A stretch of 23,223 bases of DNA from contig JAZTWV010000018.1 in the NCBI GenBank assembly GCA_045636145.1, forward strand, positions 1 through 23,223, written 5' to 3'. Position 1 is the stretch's first letter; the number at the start of each line of letters is the position of its first letter. Both the position numbers and the translations under genes were made by a program. This DNA is from Flemingiibacterium sp045636145. GTDB taxonomy: Bacteria > Bacillota > Clostridia > Oscillospirales > CAG-272. The notes beneath the pieces are model-generated. The model saw only the letters and a list, made by a program, of their open reading frames with translations. It was not told the origin of the DNA and made no database searches. Positions 1 to 6,706 of the stretch are shown piece by piece.

Positions 1-284
1 ATATCGCCGTTATCCTGCAAAACAAAGCCGAATCCCCTCGTGGTTGAGCGAAAGATTCCGGAGATATATCCGGAGTCCGCCGCAGAAATAAGCTTCCCAC
101 GCTTGGTTTCGCAAATCTCGCCGATTTTTATAAGATATTCCACGGCACTGTCAAAAACACCGTACTCACGTCCCGAAAGTCCGAGATATTCGGTCATTTC
201 CCGACGGTCCATGGGAATGTATAATTCGCCCTCTACAGTGCTCTTTACAAGCTCCGTCATTGATTCTACAGTTTCGATTGCCAT
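1..284 (-). CDS. rnr: Ribonuclease R, N-terminal part (runs off left edge)
   Basis: Only the first 94 codons are in the window. The frame stays open to base 1. RNase R is a processive 3'-5' exoribonuclease that degrades structured RNA and works with SmpB/tmRNA in quality control. Residues 1-70 look like the winged-helix region found at the start of RNase R. Residues 76-88 (GIFRSTTRGFGFV) match the first OB-fold strand of the family, the usual G-x-F-R...R-GFGFV signature. The ATG at 284 is preceded by a modest ribosome site (AGGACGG, 9 bases upstream). The gene lies 165 bp downstream of secG on the same strand, and secG-rnr is a common Firmicutes gene order. The catalytic RNB domain lies outside the window, so the call rests on the N-terminus plus synteny. 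Confidence 0.85.
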   Translation of the reverse strand, partial: MAIETVESMTELVKSTVEGELYIPMDRREMTEYLGLSGREYGVFDSAVEYLIKIGEICETKRGKLISAADSGYISGIFRSTTRGFGFVLQDNGD

Positions 285-335
285 TTGTCTTCACCGTCCT
301 TCAAATATTGTATGTGCCGCGACATAATACGAAGA

Positions 336-418
336 AAGCCGCACGCCGTGGCATTATTAGCTTTTCCCCCAAGGTGCGTGTTATGCACCGGGAAGCTAAC
401 GCCAGCGGCAGGCGGCTT
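336..418. repeat. Long imperfect inverted repeat between secG and rnr
   Basis: The left arm (336-376) and right arm (384-418) pair in blocks: AAGCCGC with GCGGCTT, GCCG/GGC with GCC/GCGGC, TAGCTT with AAGCTA, CCC with GGG, and GGTGC with GCACC. The loop is GTGTTAT at 377-383, with small internal bulges. As RNA it would form one long hairpin. There is no T-run on the minus-strand downstream side, so it does not look like a normal terminator. It could be an intercistronic processing or stabilising element in the secG-rnr transcript, or a small palindromic mobile repeat. Confidence 0.6.
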
Positions 419-449
419 GCACTGTTAAAAAACAGCTTGATGTACGTTA

Positions 450-932
450 TTATTCAGCGTCTGTATCAGCAACAGTATCAACTGCATCAGTATCAACTGC
501 GGTGTCCTCAGCAGTGTCAGCTACAGGCTCTTCAGCAGATGTATCTGCAGATGTATCTGCAGCAGTGTCAACAGAAGTATCCTCAGCGGTATCTTCAGCA
601 GTATCAGCAGCAGTGTCGGAAGGAATCATCGCGGAGATGTCCTGAGTCTCAACAGCACCGTCATTCGGAACAAGCGCGGAATCGTCAAGAACGGTGGTCT
701 CCTGACCAACGTAAAGAACAACAACGAGTACGCAGAAAACGATCGCCACGATGGTGGTGAGGGTCTCAAGCATACGGTCGATCTTGCCGCCCTTGGTCTT
801 GCCGAAGAAGGTTTCAGCACCGCCTGCGATAGTGCCGGGAAGCTTGTGAGACTTACTGCTCTGAAGCAGAACGGATACTATAAGGAATATAGCCGCAACG
901 AGCAGAATTACGCCAATAATTGTTTCAAACAT
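450..932 (-). CDS. secG: Preprotein translocase subunit SecG with long acidic C-terminal tail
   Basis: SecG is the small membrane subunit of the SecYEG channel and assists SecA-driven export. The first 80 residues are typical: transmembrane helix 1 at about 5-22, a loop with the family signature at 24-45 (LQSSKSHKLPGTIAGGAETF), and transmembrane helix 2 at about 56-75. Ordinary SecG proteins end close to this point (75-90 residues). This one continues to 160 residues with a low-complexity tail of D-T-A, D-T-S and D-T-V units (about residues 93-160), encoded by near-direct repeats at 450-640. With the usual SecG topology the tail would lie outside the membrane. The start is fixed by GGAGGAC, 8 bases before the ATG. 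The call is secure, but the function of the tail is unknown. Confidence 0.92.
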   Translation of the reverse strand: MFETIIGVILLVAAIFLIVSVLLQSSKSHKLPGTIAGGAETFFGKTKGGKIDRMLETLTTIVAIVFCVLVVVLYVGQETTVLDDSALVPNDGAVETQDISAMIPSDTAADTAEDTAEDTSVDTAADTSADTSAEEPVADTAEDTAVDTDAVDTVADTDAE

Positions 933-977
933 TTTTAATTGTCCTCCAATTTCTGTGATTTCAAACCAGATATAGAT

Positions 978-1006
978 ATTTTATCACAAAACGCGCAGGA
1001 TTGCAA
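978..1006 (-). promoter_or_regulatory. Sigma-A promoter for secG(-rnr)
   Basis: On the minus strand TTGCAA (1006-1001) is separated by 17 bp from TAAAAT (983-978), with TGTGA just before the -10 box. Transcription would begin about 40 bp upstream of the secG ATG. It diverges from the promoter of the leucine-rich-repeat lipoprotein. Confidence 0.7.
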
Positions 1007-1074
1007 TAGGTTTTCGAAAATTTGTGCAATTTTTATTTTGAAAGCTGTAAATTCGGGAATTATTTGGCTAAAGC

Positions 1075-1103
1075 TTGACATATCAGAGCCGTTATGGTAT
1101 ACT
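1075..1103 (+). promoter_or_regulatory. Sigma-A promoter for LRR lipoprotein
   Basis: A perfect TTGACA (1075-1080), a 17-bp spacer and TATACT (1098-1103) lie 37 bp upstream of the start codon at 1141. Confidence 0.85.
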
Positions 1104-1140
1104 AAATACGTATATTAAGTACAAAACGGAGGAAAAACCA

Positions 1141-2673
1141 ATGAAAAAATCAAATAGAATTTTATCGCTCATTATTGCGGCTCTTATGGCATCATCGCTT
1201 CTCGCATCCTGCGACAGAGAGCCTACAGTAGGCGGCGATACCACCGATACCGCAGATACAGGCGCGATTACCGACACCGATACAGATGCGGTAACGGACG
1301 AAGATACCGAAACTGCGGATTCCGAGGACATCACCACCGATACAGAGGCTCTTCCGGAGGTTGAATCCACTCCCCTTGCGATAGCCGATGCAAATCTTGA
1401 AGCGGCACTCCGCGAGATAGCGAATAAGCCTTCCGGCGAGCTGCTTCTTTCCGACTTTGCCGCCATAGATACACTGAAGCTCGCCGGCAAGGGTATTACC
1501 GACATCTCTCCCTTAGCGGATTTCCACTGGGTGAAGTCTGTGGACCTTTCCTATAACAGCAGTATCACAGATTACGCCCCCCTTGCAAAGATGGAATCCC
1601 TCACCTCAGTTCGTGCCGCTGACTGCGGTATCACCGATGTGACTCCCTTTGCGGCAATTGACGGTCTTCTCTCACTTGACCTGTCCGCAAACCCCATCGA
1701 AAACTTCGCACCTCTTGCGGTGCTTGTTGACCTTGAGTCCCTTGATCTCAGCGAGACCGAAATCGGTGATCTTTCCGTGCTTACAGGTCTTACGGAGCTT
1801 CTTACCCTGAATCTTTACAACAACAATATTTTTGATATCACCGCCCTTTCCGGAATGACATGGCTTGTTGACCTTAACCTTTTCGCAAACAACATAAGCG
1901 ACGTTACACCCCTCTCCGACATGAACTTCATGGAGCGTCTCAATCTCGGCGGCAACAAGGTTGCTGACATCTCCTCACTTAAGAAGCTCAACAACATGAC
2001 ACTTCTCGATCTTTCCTACAACCCCATATCTGACATTTCCGTTGTGTCGGTAATGACCGAGCTTAACACCCTCATTCTCAACGACACCACCGTTACCGAT
2101 CTTACCCCCATCAAGAACAGAAATACCATAACGGAGCTTAACATAAACAATACCGGTATCAGCGATATCACTCCTCTTGCAGGTCTTAGTGAGCTTAAAA
2201 TCCTTTTGGCGTGCCTTAACAATATTGAGGACATCACGCCTCTGTGGGAGCTTTGTGAGCTGTCTGTGCTTGATCTTTCCGGCAACAGCATCTCTGATAT
2301 ACTCCCCCTTGAAAAGCTGGCAAAGCTTCGTGAGCTTGACATCTCCTACAACAACATAACAAAGCTCACCGACCTTGAATATGTGACCGCGCTCACTACT
2401 CTTGACGTTGGCAACAACAGCATCTCCGACATCACCATTCTTGAAAATCTCACGGCACTTACCACATTCAAGGCATCCCACAACAAGATTTTCGACATAG
2501 ATGCTCTCGGAGGACTCACAGAGCTTGCAGTCATTGATATTACAAACAATGCAGTAAGCGACATATCCGCTCTCGCACAGCTTGAAAATCTCACCATTCT
2601 TCGTGCAATGAACAACCACATCACCGATTGGTCGCCCGTTGCAGATGTCCCCACCGTGCTTGGAAACGACTGA
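1141..2673 (+). CDS. Leucine-rich-repeat surface lipoprotein
   Basis: This 510-residue protein starts with a lipoprotein signal peptide. Positively charged MKKSNR is followed by a hydrophobic stretch and the lipobox LLASC, with the lipidated cysteine at residue 24. A linker rich in Asp and Thr (about 30-70) follows. From about residue 95 to the end there are some 18 tandem leucine-rich repeats of about 21-22 residues, with the pattern L-x-x-L-D-L-S-x-N-x-I-x-D-I-x-P-L. This is the SDS22/internalin-like class. Such proteins are anchored to the outer face of the membrane and bind proteins or glycans; the ligand cannot be read from sequence. The frame is open further upstream to 1075, but the ATG at 1141 has GGAGG upstream and begins the signal peptide. 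The gene is monocistronic, with its own promoter and terminator. Confidence 0.9.
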   Translation: MKKSNRILSLIIAALMASSLLASCDREPTVGGDTTDTADTGAITDTDTDAVTDEDTETADSEDITTDTEALPEVESTPLAIADANLEAALREIANKPSGELLLSDFAAIDTLKLAGKGITDISPLADFHWVKSVDLSYNSSITDYAPLAKMESLTSVRAADCGITDVTPFAAIDGLLSLDLSANPIENFAPLAVLVDLESLDLSETEIGDLSVLTGLTELLTLNLYNNNIFDITALSGMTWLVDLNLFANNISDVTPLSDMNFMERLNLGGNKVADISSLKKLNNMTLLDLSYNPISDISVVSVMTELNTLILNDTTVTDLTPIKNRNTITELNINNTGISDITPLAGLSELKILLACLNNIEDITPLWELCELSVLDLSGNSISDILPLEKLAKLRELDISYNNITKLTDLEYVTALTTLDVGNNSISDITILENLTALTTFKASHNKIFDIDALGGLTELAVIDITNNAVSDISALAQLENLTILRAMNNHITDWSPVADVPTVLGND

Positions 2674-2695
2674 TTTTAAGTCTGTGTAAAACTTC

Positions 2696-2728
2696 ATCCC
2701 CCACATTCCGATGAATGTGGGGGATTTT
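2696..2728 (+). terminator. Rho-independent terminator after LRR lipoprotein gene
   Basis: A 13-bp stem containing CCCCCACATTC (2698-2708) and its complement (2713-2723) has loop CGAT and is followed by a short T-run. It begins 22 bp after the stop codon. Confidence 0.85.
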
Positions 2729-2785
2729 CACCCTGTGGGGCAATAGACCGGTAGCCGGGTTTCCCCGCCCGTCTCACAAAATATC

Positions 2786-2835
2786 GGCAGACGAAAAAAC
2801 GGCGGCTTGCCGCCACCGCCCTACGGGGATGACCA
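2786..2835. repeat. GC-rich dispersed repeat, copy 1
   Basis: The segment reads like CGAAAAAACGGCGG...CCGCCCTACGGGGATG and includes a GGCGGC/GCCGCC hairpin. A related segment lies at 4277-4325. No gene is visible between 2729 and 2899. The rest of this gap holds only a second GC-rich stretch. Confidence 0.35.
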
Positions 2836-2899
2836 AACACCGGCAATTCCGGGGGATATTTTTACTTCCATGGAAATTTAAGTTTTTTTCAAAAAACCC

Positions 2900-2928
2900 T
2901 TGACAAGGGCACGCCGTTGTGATAAAAT
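2900..2928 (+). promoter_or_regulatory. Promoter for tRNA-Ser pair
   Basis: TTGACA (2900-2905), a 17-bp spacer and TAAAAT (2923-2928) lie 29 bp before the first tRNA. Confidence 0.85.
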
Positions 2929-2957
2929 ATATATGTTGCAGATATGCATCTCACCGT

Positions 2958-3048
2958 GGAGAGATGTCCGAGCGGTTTAAGGAGCCGGTCTTGAAAACCG
3001 GTGACTCTCGCGAGGGAGCCGTGGGTTCGAATCCCACTCTCTCCGCCA
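2958..3048 (+). tRNA. tRNA-Ser (anticodon TGA)
   Basis: The acceptor stem GGAGAGA (2958-2964) pairs with TCTCTCC (3038-3044), followed by G and an encoded CCA. The anticodon loop CTTGAAA, closed by CCGGT/ACCGG, gives anticodon TGA (reads UCA). A long variable arm typical of serine tRNA and the T-loop GGGTTCGAATCCC are present. Confidence 0.95.
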
Positions 3049-3084
3049 TTTATTTTGCAAAATCGAATAGCGGTTCTGCCATAC

Positions 3085-3178
3085 GGAGAAGTACTCAAGT
3101 TGGCCGAAGAGGCGCCCCTGCTAAGGGTGTAGGTCGGATTTAACCGGCGCGAGAGTTCAAATCTCTCCTTCTCCGCCA
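3085..3178 (+). tRNA. tRNA-Ser (anticodon GCT)
   Basis: The acceptor stem GGAGAAG (3085-3091) pairs with CTTCTCC (3168-3174), then G and an encoded CCA. The anticodon loop CTGCTAA gives GCT (reads AGC/AGU). A long variable arm and the T-loop GAGTTCAAATCTC are visible. It lies 36 bp behind the first tRNA-Ser and is probably co-transcribed. Confidence 0.95.
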
Positions 3179-3181
3179 AAG

Positions 3182-3211
3182 AAAAAGCACTTGCATAAGC
3201 AAGTGCTTTTT
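3182..3211. terminator. Bidirectional terminator between tRNAs and corA
   Basis: A 13-bp stem (AAAAAGCACTTGC and complement, 3182-3194 / 3199-3211) with loop ATAA has A-run and T-run flanks. It can serve the tRNA transcript on the plus strand and the corA transcript on the minus strand. Confidence 0.88.
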
Positions 3212-3219
3212 CCGTTTGG

Positions 3220-4164
3220 TCATTTAAACAGCTTTATGCGAAGAATGACGATCATTGCAACAACGCTTGCCGCAACGGATGCGCCGATAATCAACGGAAA
3301 TCCCCATGGGCTGTTTGCAAGGGGCATACTTACAGTCGACAGATTCATTCCGTAAGCGGAAAACACCATAGTAGGTATTGCCATTACAACGGTAATTATG
3401 GCAAGAATCTTCATTGCAACATTCAGGTTGTTGGAAATTACGGATGCGAATGTATTTGACATACTCTCAAGAATGTCCGTGTTTATCCTCGCCATTTCGA
3501 TTGCCTGCTTGTTTTCGACAATGGCATCTTCAAGGATTTCAGCATCCTCGTCGTATTTCTTTAGAAAATCCGTGCGTACCAGCTTTTCAAGCACCGCTTC
3601 GTTTGATCTGAGACCAACGGTGAAGTATACAAGCGACTTTTCAAGCTTCATAAGCTCAAGAAGCTCCTTGTTTTTTTGATGCTGTCCGAATTTCAGCTCC
3701 GCGGAATCGGATTTTTTCTCAACCATGCGAAGATACAGCAAAAAACGTCTCGCCGTCACATAAAGTATCTGAAACACGAACCGCGACTGCTTTCCGGGAT
3801 GAAAATTGCGCTCCGTTCCTGCAGAAAACCCGCGGAGAATGTGGGTATCCTTGGAGCAAACGGTTATGACCGCCTCTTCGGTAAGGATAATTCCCAGAGG
3901 TATAGTTGTGTAAAGCTCATTTTCGTTGTCGGACTCCCGTGTTGGAATATTAAGAATTATCATCTTGTAATTATCGTCATGCTCCACGCGGGAACGCTCA
4001 TCAAGGTCAAGCGCAGCCTTAACGGCTTCGGATGGCAGCTCATATCTTGCCGCCACCTCGCGCACCTCGGCGTCAGAGGGATCGGTCAGCGCCACCCAGC
4101 AATTCGGTTCGGGATGCACCGCCTGTTCGATTCCACAATCTTTTTCGATGTAATAGTTTATCAT
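3220..4164 (-). CDS. corA: CorA-family magnesium/divalent-cation transporter
   Basis: This 314-residue membrane protein has the CorA layout: a large soluble N-terminal domain with long helices (about 1-245) and two C-terminal transmembrane helices (about 249-270 and 289-309). The defining Y-G-M-N motif lies at 271-274, at the end of the first helix, and forms the selectivity filter of the pentameric channel. The periplasmic-side loop reads STVSMPLANSPWGF and lacks the acidic MPEL form of the E. coli protein, as in many Gram-positive members. The frame opens at 4194, but the ATG at 4164 has GGGAGGTG just upstream and is preferred. The gene stands alone. The family assignment is secure; the exact ion (Mg, Co, Zn) is not determined. 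Confidence 0.88.
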   Translation of the reverse strand: MINYYIEKDCGIEQAVHPEPNCWVALTDPSDAEVREVAARYELPSEAVKAALDLDERSRVEHDDNYKMIILNIPTRESDNENELYTTIPLGIILTEEAVITVCSKDTHILRGFSAGTERNFHPGKQSRFVFQILYVTARRFLLYLRMVEKKSDSAELKFGQHQKNKELLELMKLEKSLVYFTVGLRSNEAVLEKLVRTDFLKKYDEDAEILEDAIVENKQAIEMARINTDILESMSNTFASVISNNLNVAMKILAIITVVMAIPTMVFSAYGMNLSTVSMPLANSPWGFPLIIGASVAASVVAMIVILRIKLFK

Positions 4165-4196
4165 ATGTGCACCTCCCGACAAAAATATACACATAA

Positions 4197-4202
4197 ATTA
4201 TA
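4197..4202 (-). promoter_or_regulatory. Candidate -10 box for corA
   Basis: TATAAT on the minus strand lies 32 bp before the preferred start codon. The -35 region at 17-bp spacing (AGATTT) is poor, so only the -10 is proposed. Confidence 0.4.
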
Positions 4203-4276
4203 CATCAAAAATAGTTAACAAATCTACCTTTTCGAAAAATATTTACAATTTCCGCATCTGTGGGCAGTTGCGCGCC

Positions 4277-4325
4277 CGAGAAGAAACGGCGGGAGCAAGC
4301 CCCCCGCCCTGCGGTGATGCGGTGT
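4277..4325. repeat. GC-rich dispersed repeat, copy 2
   Basis: It shares the order CGA-A-A-AACGGCGG, AAGCC, CCGCCCT-CGG-GATG with the segment at 2786-2835. Similarity is judged by eye over about 45 bases and includes small gaps. Confidence 0.35.
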
Positions 4326-4362
4326 AATCATCCTTCACCACACAAACGATAACACCAATCCA

Positions 4363-4490
4363 AGCCGCCGGAATAGTACGGGGCCATGCAGGCGGCGCGA
4401 GGTGAGCGGACAAACGCATACGCACACACGTTGTATAACATGTCCCCATGTATAAAGTTTTTTGCGGAGGCTTTTACAAAAACAGCGACC
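4363..4490 (+). repeat. Dispersed intergenic repeat, copy A
   Basis: It consists of a GC-rich block at 4363-4401, a divergent middle, then a block at 4451-4490 that starts TATAAAGTTTTTTGCGGAG and ends AAAAACAGCGACC. The GC-rich block matches 20924-20962 at 36 of 39 positions, and the second block matches 21017-21079. The element sits between corA and the ABM-domain operon. Confidence 0.75.
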
Positions 4491-4501
4491 GTAGCCCCAC
4501 A

Positions 4502-4534
4502 CAAAAAAACCGGCAGAGACCTAAATCTCTGCCG
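4502..4534 (-). terminator. Terminator of the Gfo-VOC-ABM operon
   Basis: The stem CGGCAGAGA / TCTCTGCCG (4511-4519 / 4526-4534) is followed on the minus strand by a run of seven T. It lies 18 bp after the last stop codon. Confidence 0.88.
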
Positions 4535-4552
4535 ATTCATACAGCATATAAA

Positions 4553-4846
4553 TCAGTCAAACGCAAGAGGCGTGTGACCTATTCCCTGCCGCTTGCACGC
4601 CATGTACGGCTCAACGGTGTCGCGCCACTTCTTGTAGTGCTCAGTCTCCTTGTGTGCCTTGGCATCCTCGGCAGTCTTGTAGACCTCGTAGAGCGTGAAG
4701 TAAGTGGGATCATCGTTTGACTGAAGCACGTCAAAGCGCACATTTCCCGGCTCTTTTCGGGAATTTTCGTTGTTGTAGAGAGTGATCTTTATAAAATCCT
4801 CCACAAATTCAGGCTTAACATGAATTATAACGGTAGTTGCAAGCAT
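4553..4846 (-). CDS. LsrG/YgiN-like ABM-domain protein
   Basis: This 97-residue protein has the dimeric ferredoxin-like fold of the antibiotic biosynthesis monooxygenase (ABM) family. The hallmarks are an N-terminal strand with I-H-V-K-P, the central EPGNVRFDVLQ, then YFTLYEVYKTAEDAKAHKET and HYKKW. The EPGN-RFDVLQ and YEVYK...HK...HYK pattern is close to LsrG, which isomerises phospho-AI-2. Related proteins are cofactor-free oxygenases or isomerases of unknown substrate. It is the last gene of an operon with a Gfo/Idh/MocA oxidoreductase and a VOC protein. This context suggests small-carbohydrate metabolism, and no other lsr gene is visible. GGAGGGGG lies 4 bases before the ATG. Confidence 0.75.
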   Translation of the reverse strand: MLATTVIIHVKPEFVEDFIKITLYNNENSRKEPGNVRFDVLQSNDDPTYFTLYEVYKTAEDAKAHKETEHYKKWRDTVEPYMACKRQGIGHTPLAFD

Positions 4847-4858
4847 AATCCCCCTCCG

Positions 4859-5275
4859 TTATCTTATTTCCCTGAAGAACTCTATCTCCTCACCGTCAGG
4901 ACCGTATACAAACGCAATGTTTATAGATACCTTTTCGGGAGTGGAGTCAAGAGAAACTGTCTTGGGAGCGGTTTTAGGCAACGCTCCTGCGGCAAGAGCC
5001 GTATTGTAGGCTGCTTCCACATCCTCAACAGCATAAGCGAAATGAGTGTACTTGCCGGCGTACTCGCCAACGACCTTGATCTCGGGACCTTCGTTAAAAA
5101 GCTCAAGAATGCCTGCGCCGCCACCGAATTTAAGCATCTGGATACGCTTTGCACCATCGCCCCACGCAAGGTAAGGCTCCATGCCAAGCTCGGTGTAGAA
5201 TTTTATAGATCTGTCGATATCTGAAGCACGGAGCGCAAGATGCGCTATTGCCATACCGGGTATCTTTGTGTTCAT
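4859..5275 (-). CDS. VOC-fold metalloprotein (glyoxalase/dioxygenase superfamily)
   Basis: This 138-residue protein has two beta-alpha-beta-beta-beta modules: the first (about 8-60) begins AIAHLALRASDIDRSIKFY, the second (about 76-135) ends FVYGPDGEEIEFF. All four canonical metal-ligand positions of glyoxalase I-type proteins are filled: His12, Glu58, His78 and Glu132. It is therefore probably an active metal-dependent isomerase, epimerase or lyase, not a binding protein. The substrate is unknown. The frame continues upstream to 5419 inside the neighbouring gene, but the ATG at 5275 has AAAGGTGG before it and begins the conserved domain. It sits 10 bp after the oxidoreductase gene and 12 bp before the ABM gene, in one operon. 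Confidence 0.8.
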   Translation of the reverse strand: MNTKIPGMAIAHLALRASDIDRSIKFYTELGMEPYLAWGDGAKRIQMLKFGGGAGILELFNEGPEIKVVGEYAGKYTHFAYAVEDVEAAYNTALAAGALPKTAPKTVSLDSTPEKVSINIAFVYGPDGEEIEFFREIR

Positions 5276-5285
5276 AAAACCACCT

Positions 5286-6458
5286 TTATTCCTTGGAGGT
5301 GTAGGTTGCGGAAAGGTCCTCAACCTTTTCAACAACCACCTTCTTCTCCTTGGTCTTGGAGATCTCGATGCGTTTCTGAAGCTCTGCCCAAAACTCTTCG
5401 CCGTCGTTCTTGCACTCAACGAAATCGTTCTTCCAGGAGGAAAGCATCATTGCATTGGAAATGGCAAGACCGTTGATTCCCTCATAACCTTCTGCGATCA
5501 TAGACTCGCCTCTAAGGAGGTGGTTAACGAACGCCTGAGTTACACCCTTGTGCTGAGGACCTGCGTTTTCGAAGGTGAACTCGATAACCTCATGATCCTT
5601 TGGTGGGAAGCTGCCGGTGGATTTCCAGATAAGATCATCGGTAGCTTCTTTGTTCTTGAAGAATGTGAGGGTGTTGCCCTCTGCGATAACCTTACCCTTT
5701 GTACCTGTAACCTCAAAACGGTTAGTACCTGGATGGTCGCCGGTGGTGGTGATGAACACAGCAGTTGCGCCGTTCTCATACTCTGCGTATGCGGTAACGT
5801 CGTCCTCTACCTCAATGTTGTGGTGGAGACCCTCGTGGCAGAATGCGTGAATGCGCTTAGGCATGCCGCAGATCCACTGCCAGAGATCAAGCTGGTGGGG
5901 GCACTGATTGAGAAGTACGCCGCCGCCTTCGCCGTCCCAGGTAGCACGCCAGTCGCCGGAATCATAGTACTGCTGAGATCTGAACCAGTCAGTGATGATC
6001 CAGTTAACTCTCTTAAGCTCACCAAGCTCGCCGCCCTGAACCATCTCACGCATCTTTATGTACATAGGATTGGTTCTCTGGTTAAACATAAGACCGTAGG
6101 GCACGCCTGTTTCCTTTGAAACAGCGATAATTTCCTCAACCTGCTTTGTGTAAACGCCGGCAGGCTTCTCGCTCATTATCGGCATACCAACGCGCATAGC
6201 CTCGATACCCATTGTGGGGTGGAGATAGTGAGGTGTTGCGATAATGATCATATCAATAAGACCGGACTTTATCATTTCCATATAATCTTCAAAAAGCGGA
6301 ACCTCGGGATAAAGCTCCTTTGCCGCCTCAAGTTTAGCAGGCTTGATATCGCAGATAGCACCGAGTACAGCGTTTTCTACCTCACCTGCATTCAAATACC
6401 TCGCATGGCTTGTACCCATGTTACCGAAGCCGATAATACCAACTCTTACTGTTTCCAT
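5286..6458 (-). CDS. Gfo/Idh/MocA-family NAD(P)-dependent oxidoreductase
   Basis: This 390-residue cytoplasmic dehydrogenase has an N-terminal Rossmann fold with G-F-G-N-M-G at 10-15, acidic residues after the second strand (CDI, 36-38) and the family E-K-P motif at 97-99. The C-terminal alpha/beta domain includes GGGVLLNQCPHQLDLW (178-193), where His188 and Asp191 occupy the usual catalytic area. Members oxidise or reduce a sugar, inositol or glycoside hydroxyl. The specific substrate cannot be read. It is the first gene of a three-gene operon with the VOC and ABM proteins. AAAGGAG lies 11 bases upstream of the ATG. A charged Lys/Glu-rich tail (about 357-380) follows the core domain. Confidence 0.88.
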   Translation of the reverse strand: METVRVGIIGFGNMGTSHARYLNAGEVENAVLGAICDIKPAKLEAAKELYPEVPLFEDYMEMIKSGLIDMIIIATPHYLHPTMGIEAMRVGMPIMSEKPAGVYTKQVEEIIAVSKETGVPYGLMFNQRTNPMYIKMREMVQGGELGELKRVNWIITDWFRSQQYYDSGDWRATWDGEGGGVLLNQCPHQLDLWQWICGMPKRIHAFCHEGLHHNIEVEDDVTAYAEYENGATAVFITTTGDHPGTNRFEVTGTKGKVIAEGNTLTFFKNKEATDDLIWKSTGSFPPKDHEVIEFTFENAGPQHKGVTQAFVNHLLRGESMIAEGYEGINGLAISNAMMLSSWKNDFVECKNDGEEFWAELQKRIEISKTKEKKVVVEKVEDLSATYTSKE

Positions 6459-6533
6459 GATATATTATTCTCCTTTCTCTGCACGTCGCCATTATACGCG
6501 GACACCGTGCTTAATGCATAATGTACTAAGTAT

Positions 6534-6562
6534 ATTATACACGCGCAGATAGGAAATTTCAA
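6534..6562 (-). promoter_or_regulatory. Promoter of the Gfo-VOC-ABM operon
   Basis: On the minus strand TTGAAA (6562-6557), a 17-bp spacer and TATAAT (6539-6534) lie about 75 bp before the ATG. A second TATAAT at 6496-6491 lacks a -35 box. Confidence 0.7.
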
Positions 6563-6666
6563 TACGTTTTTCAACTATTTTTAGGTAAAACTGTAGTTTT
6601 TCGTTCATTGTAAGCTCAGGTAAAATTTTCACGACGCACCGCCGCTTTATACGGCGCACGAATCAC

Positions 6667-6696
6667 AAAGGGACGAATCCGAGGATTCGTCCCTTT
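6667..6696 (-). terminator. Hairpin terminator after the SLH/cohesin gene
   Basis: A perfect 14-bp inverted repeat (AAAGGGACGAATCC and complement) has a 2-base centre and lies 10 bp beyond the stop codon. It has no long T-run, so termination may be partial. Confidence 0.65.
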
Positions 6697-6706
6697 CAAA
6701 CTCATA

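Larger units (their letters stand above)
4203..4501. other. Intergenic region of repeats, no gene
   Basis: Short open frames exist on both strands, but none has a convincing ribosome site or family features. The region holds the GC-rich repeat at 4277-4325 and the dispersed repeat at 4363-4490. Confidence 0.5.

Noticed and set aside
260..760. Glutamine-rich plus-strand open frame
   Set aside because: It is the antisense reading of the D-T-A repeat tract of secG. No ribosome site or family features are present.
1975..2706. Minus-strand open frame (243 codons) opposite the LRR gene
   Set aside because: Its apparent repeats are the antisense image of the leucine-rich repeats, and it overlaps the terminator.
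4553..4846. Assignment of the ABM protein as LsrG of an AI-2 operon
   Set aside because: None of lsrABCDFKR is visible and the neighbours are Gfo/Idh/MocA and VOC genes, so only family-level similarity is claimed.
5268..6119. Plus-strand open frame (283 codons) opposite the Gfo/Idh/MocA gene
   Set aside because: The minus-strand frame has the Rossmann, EKP and active-site motifs. The plus-strand frame has none.
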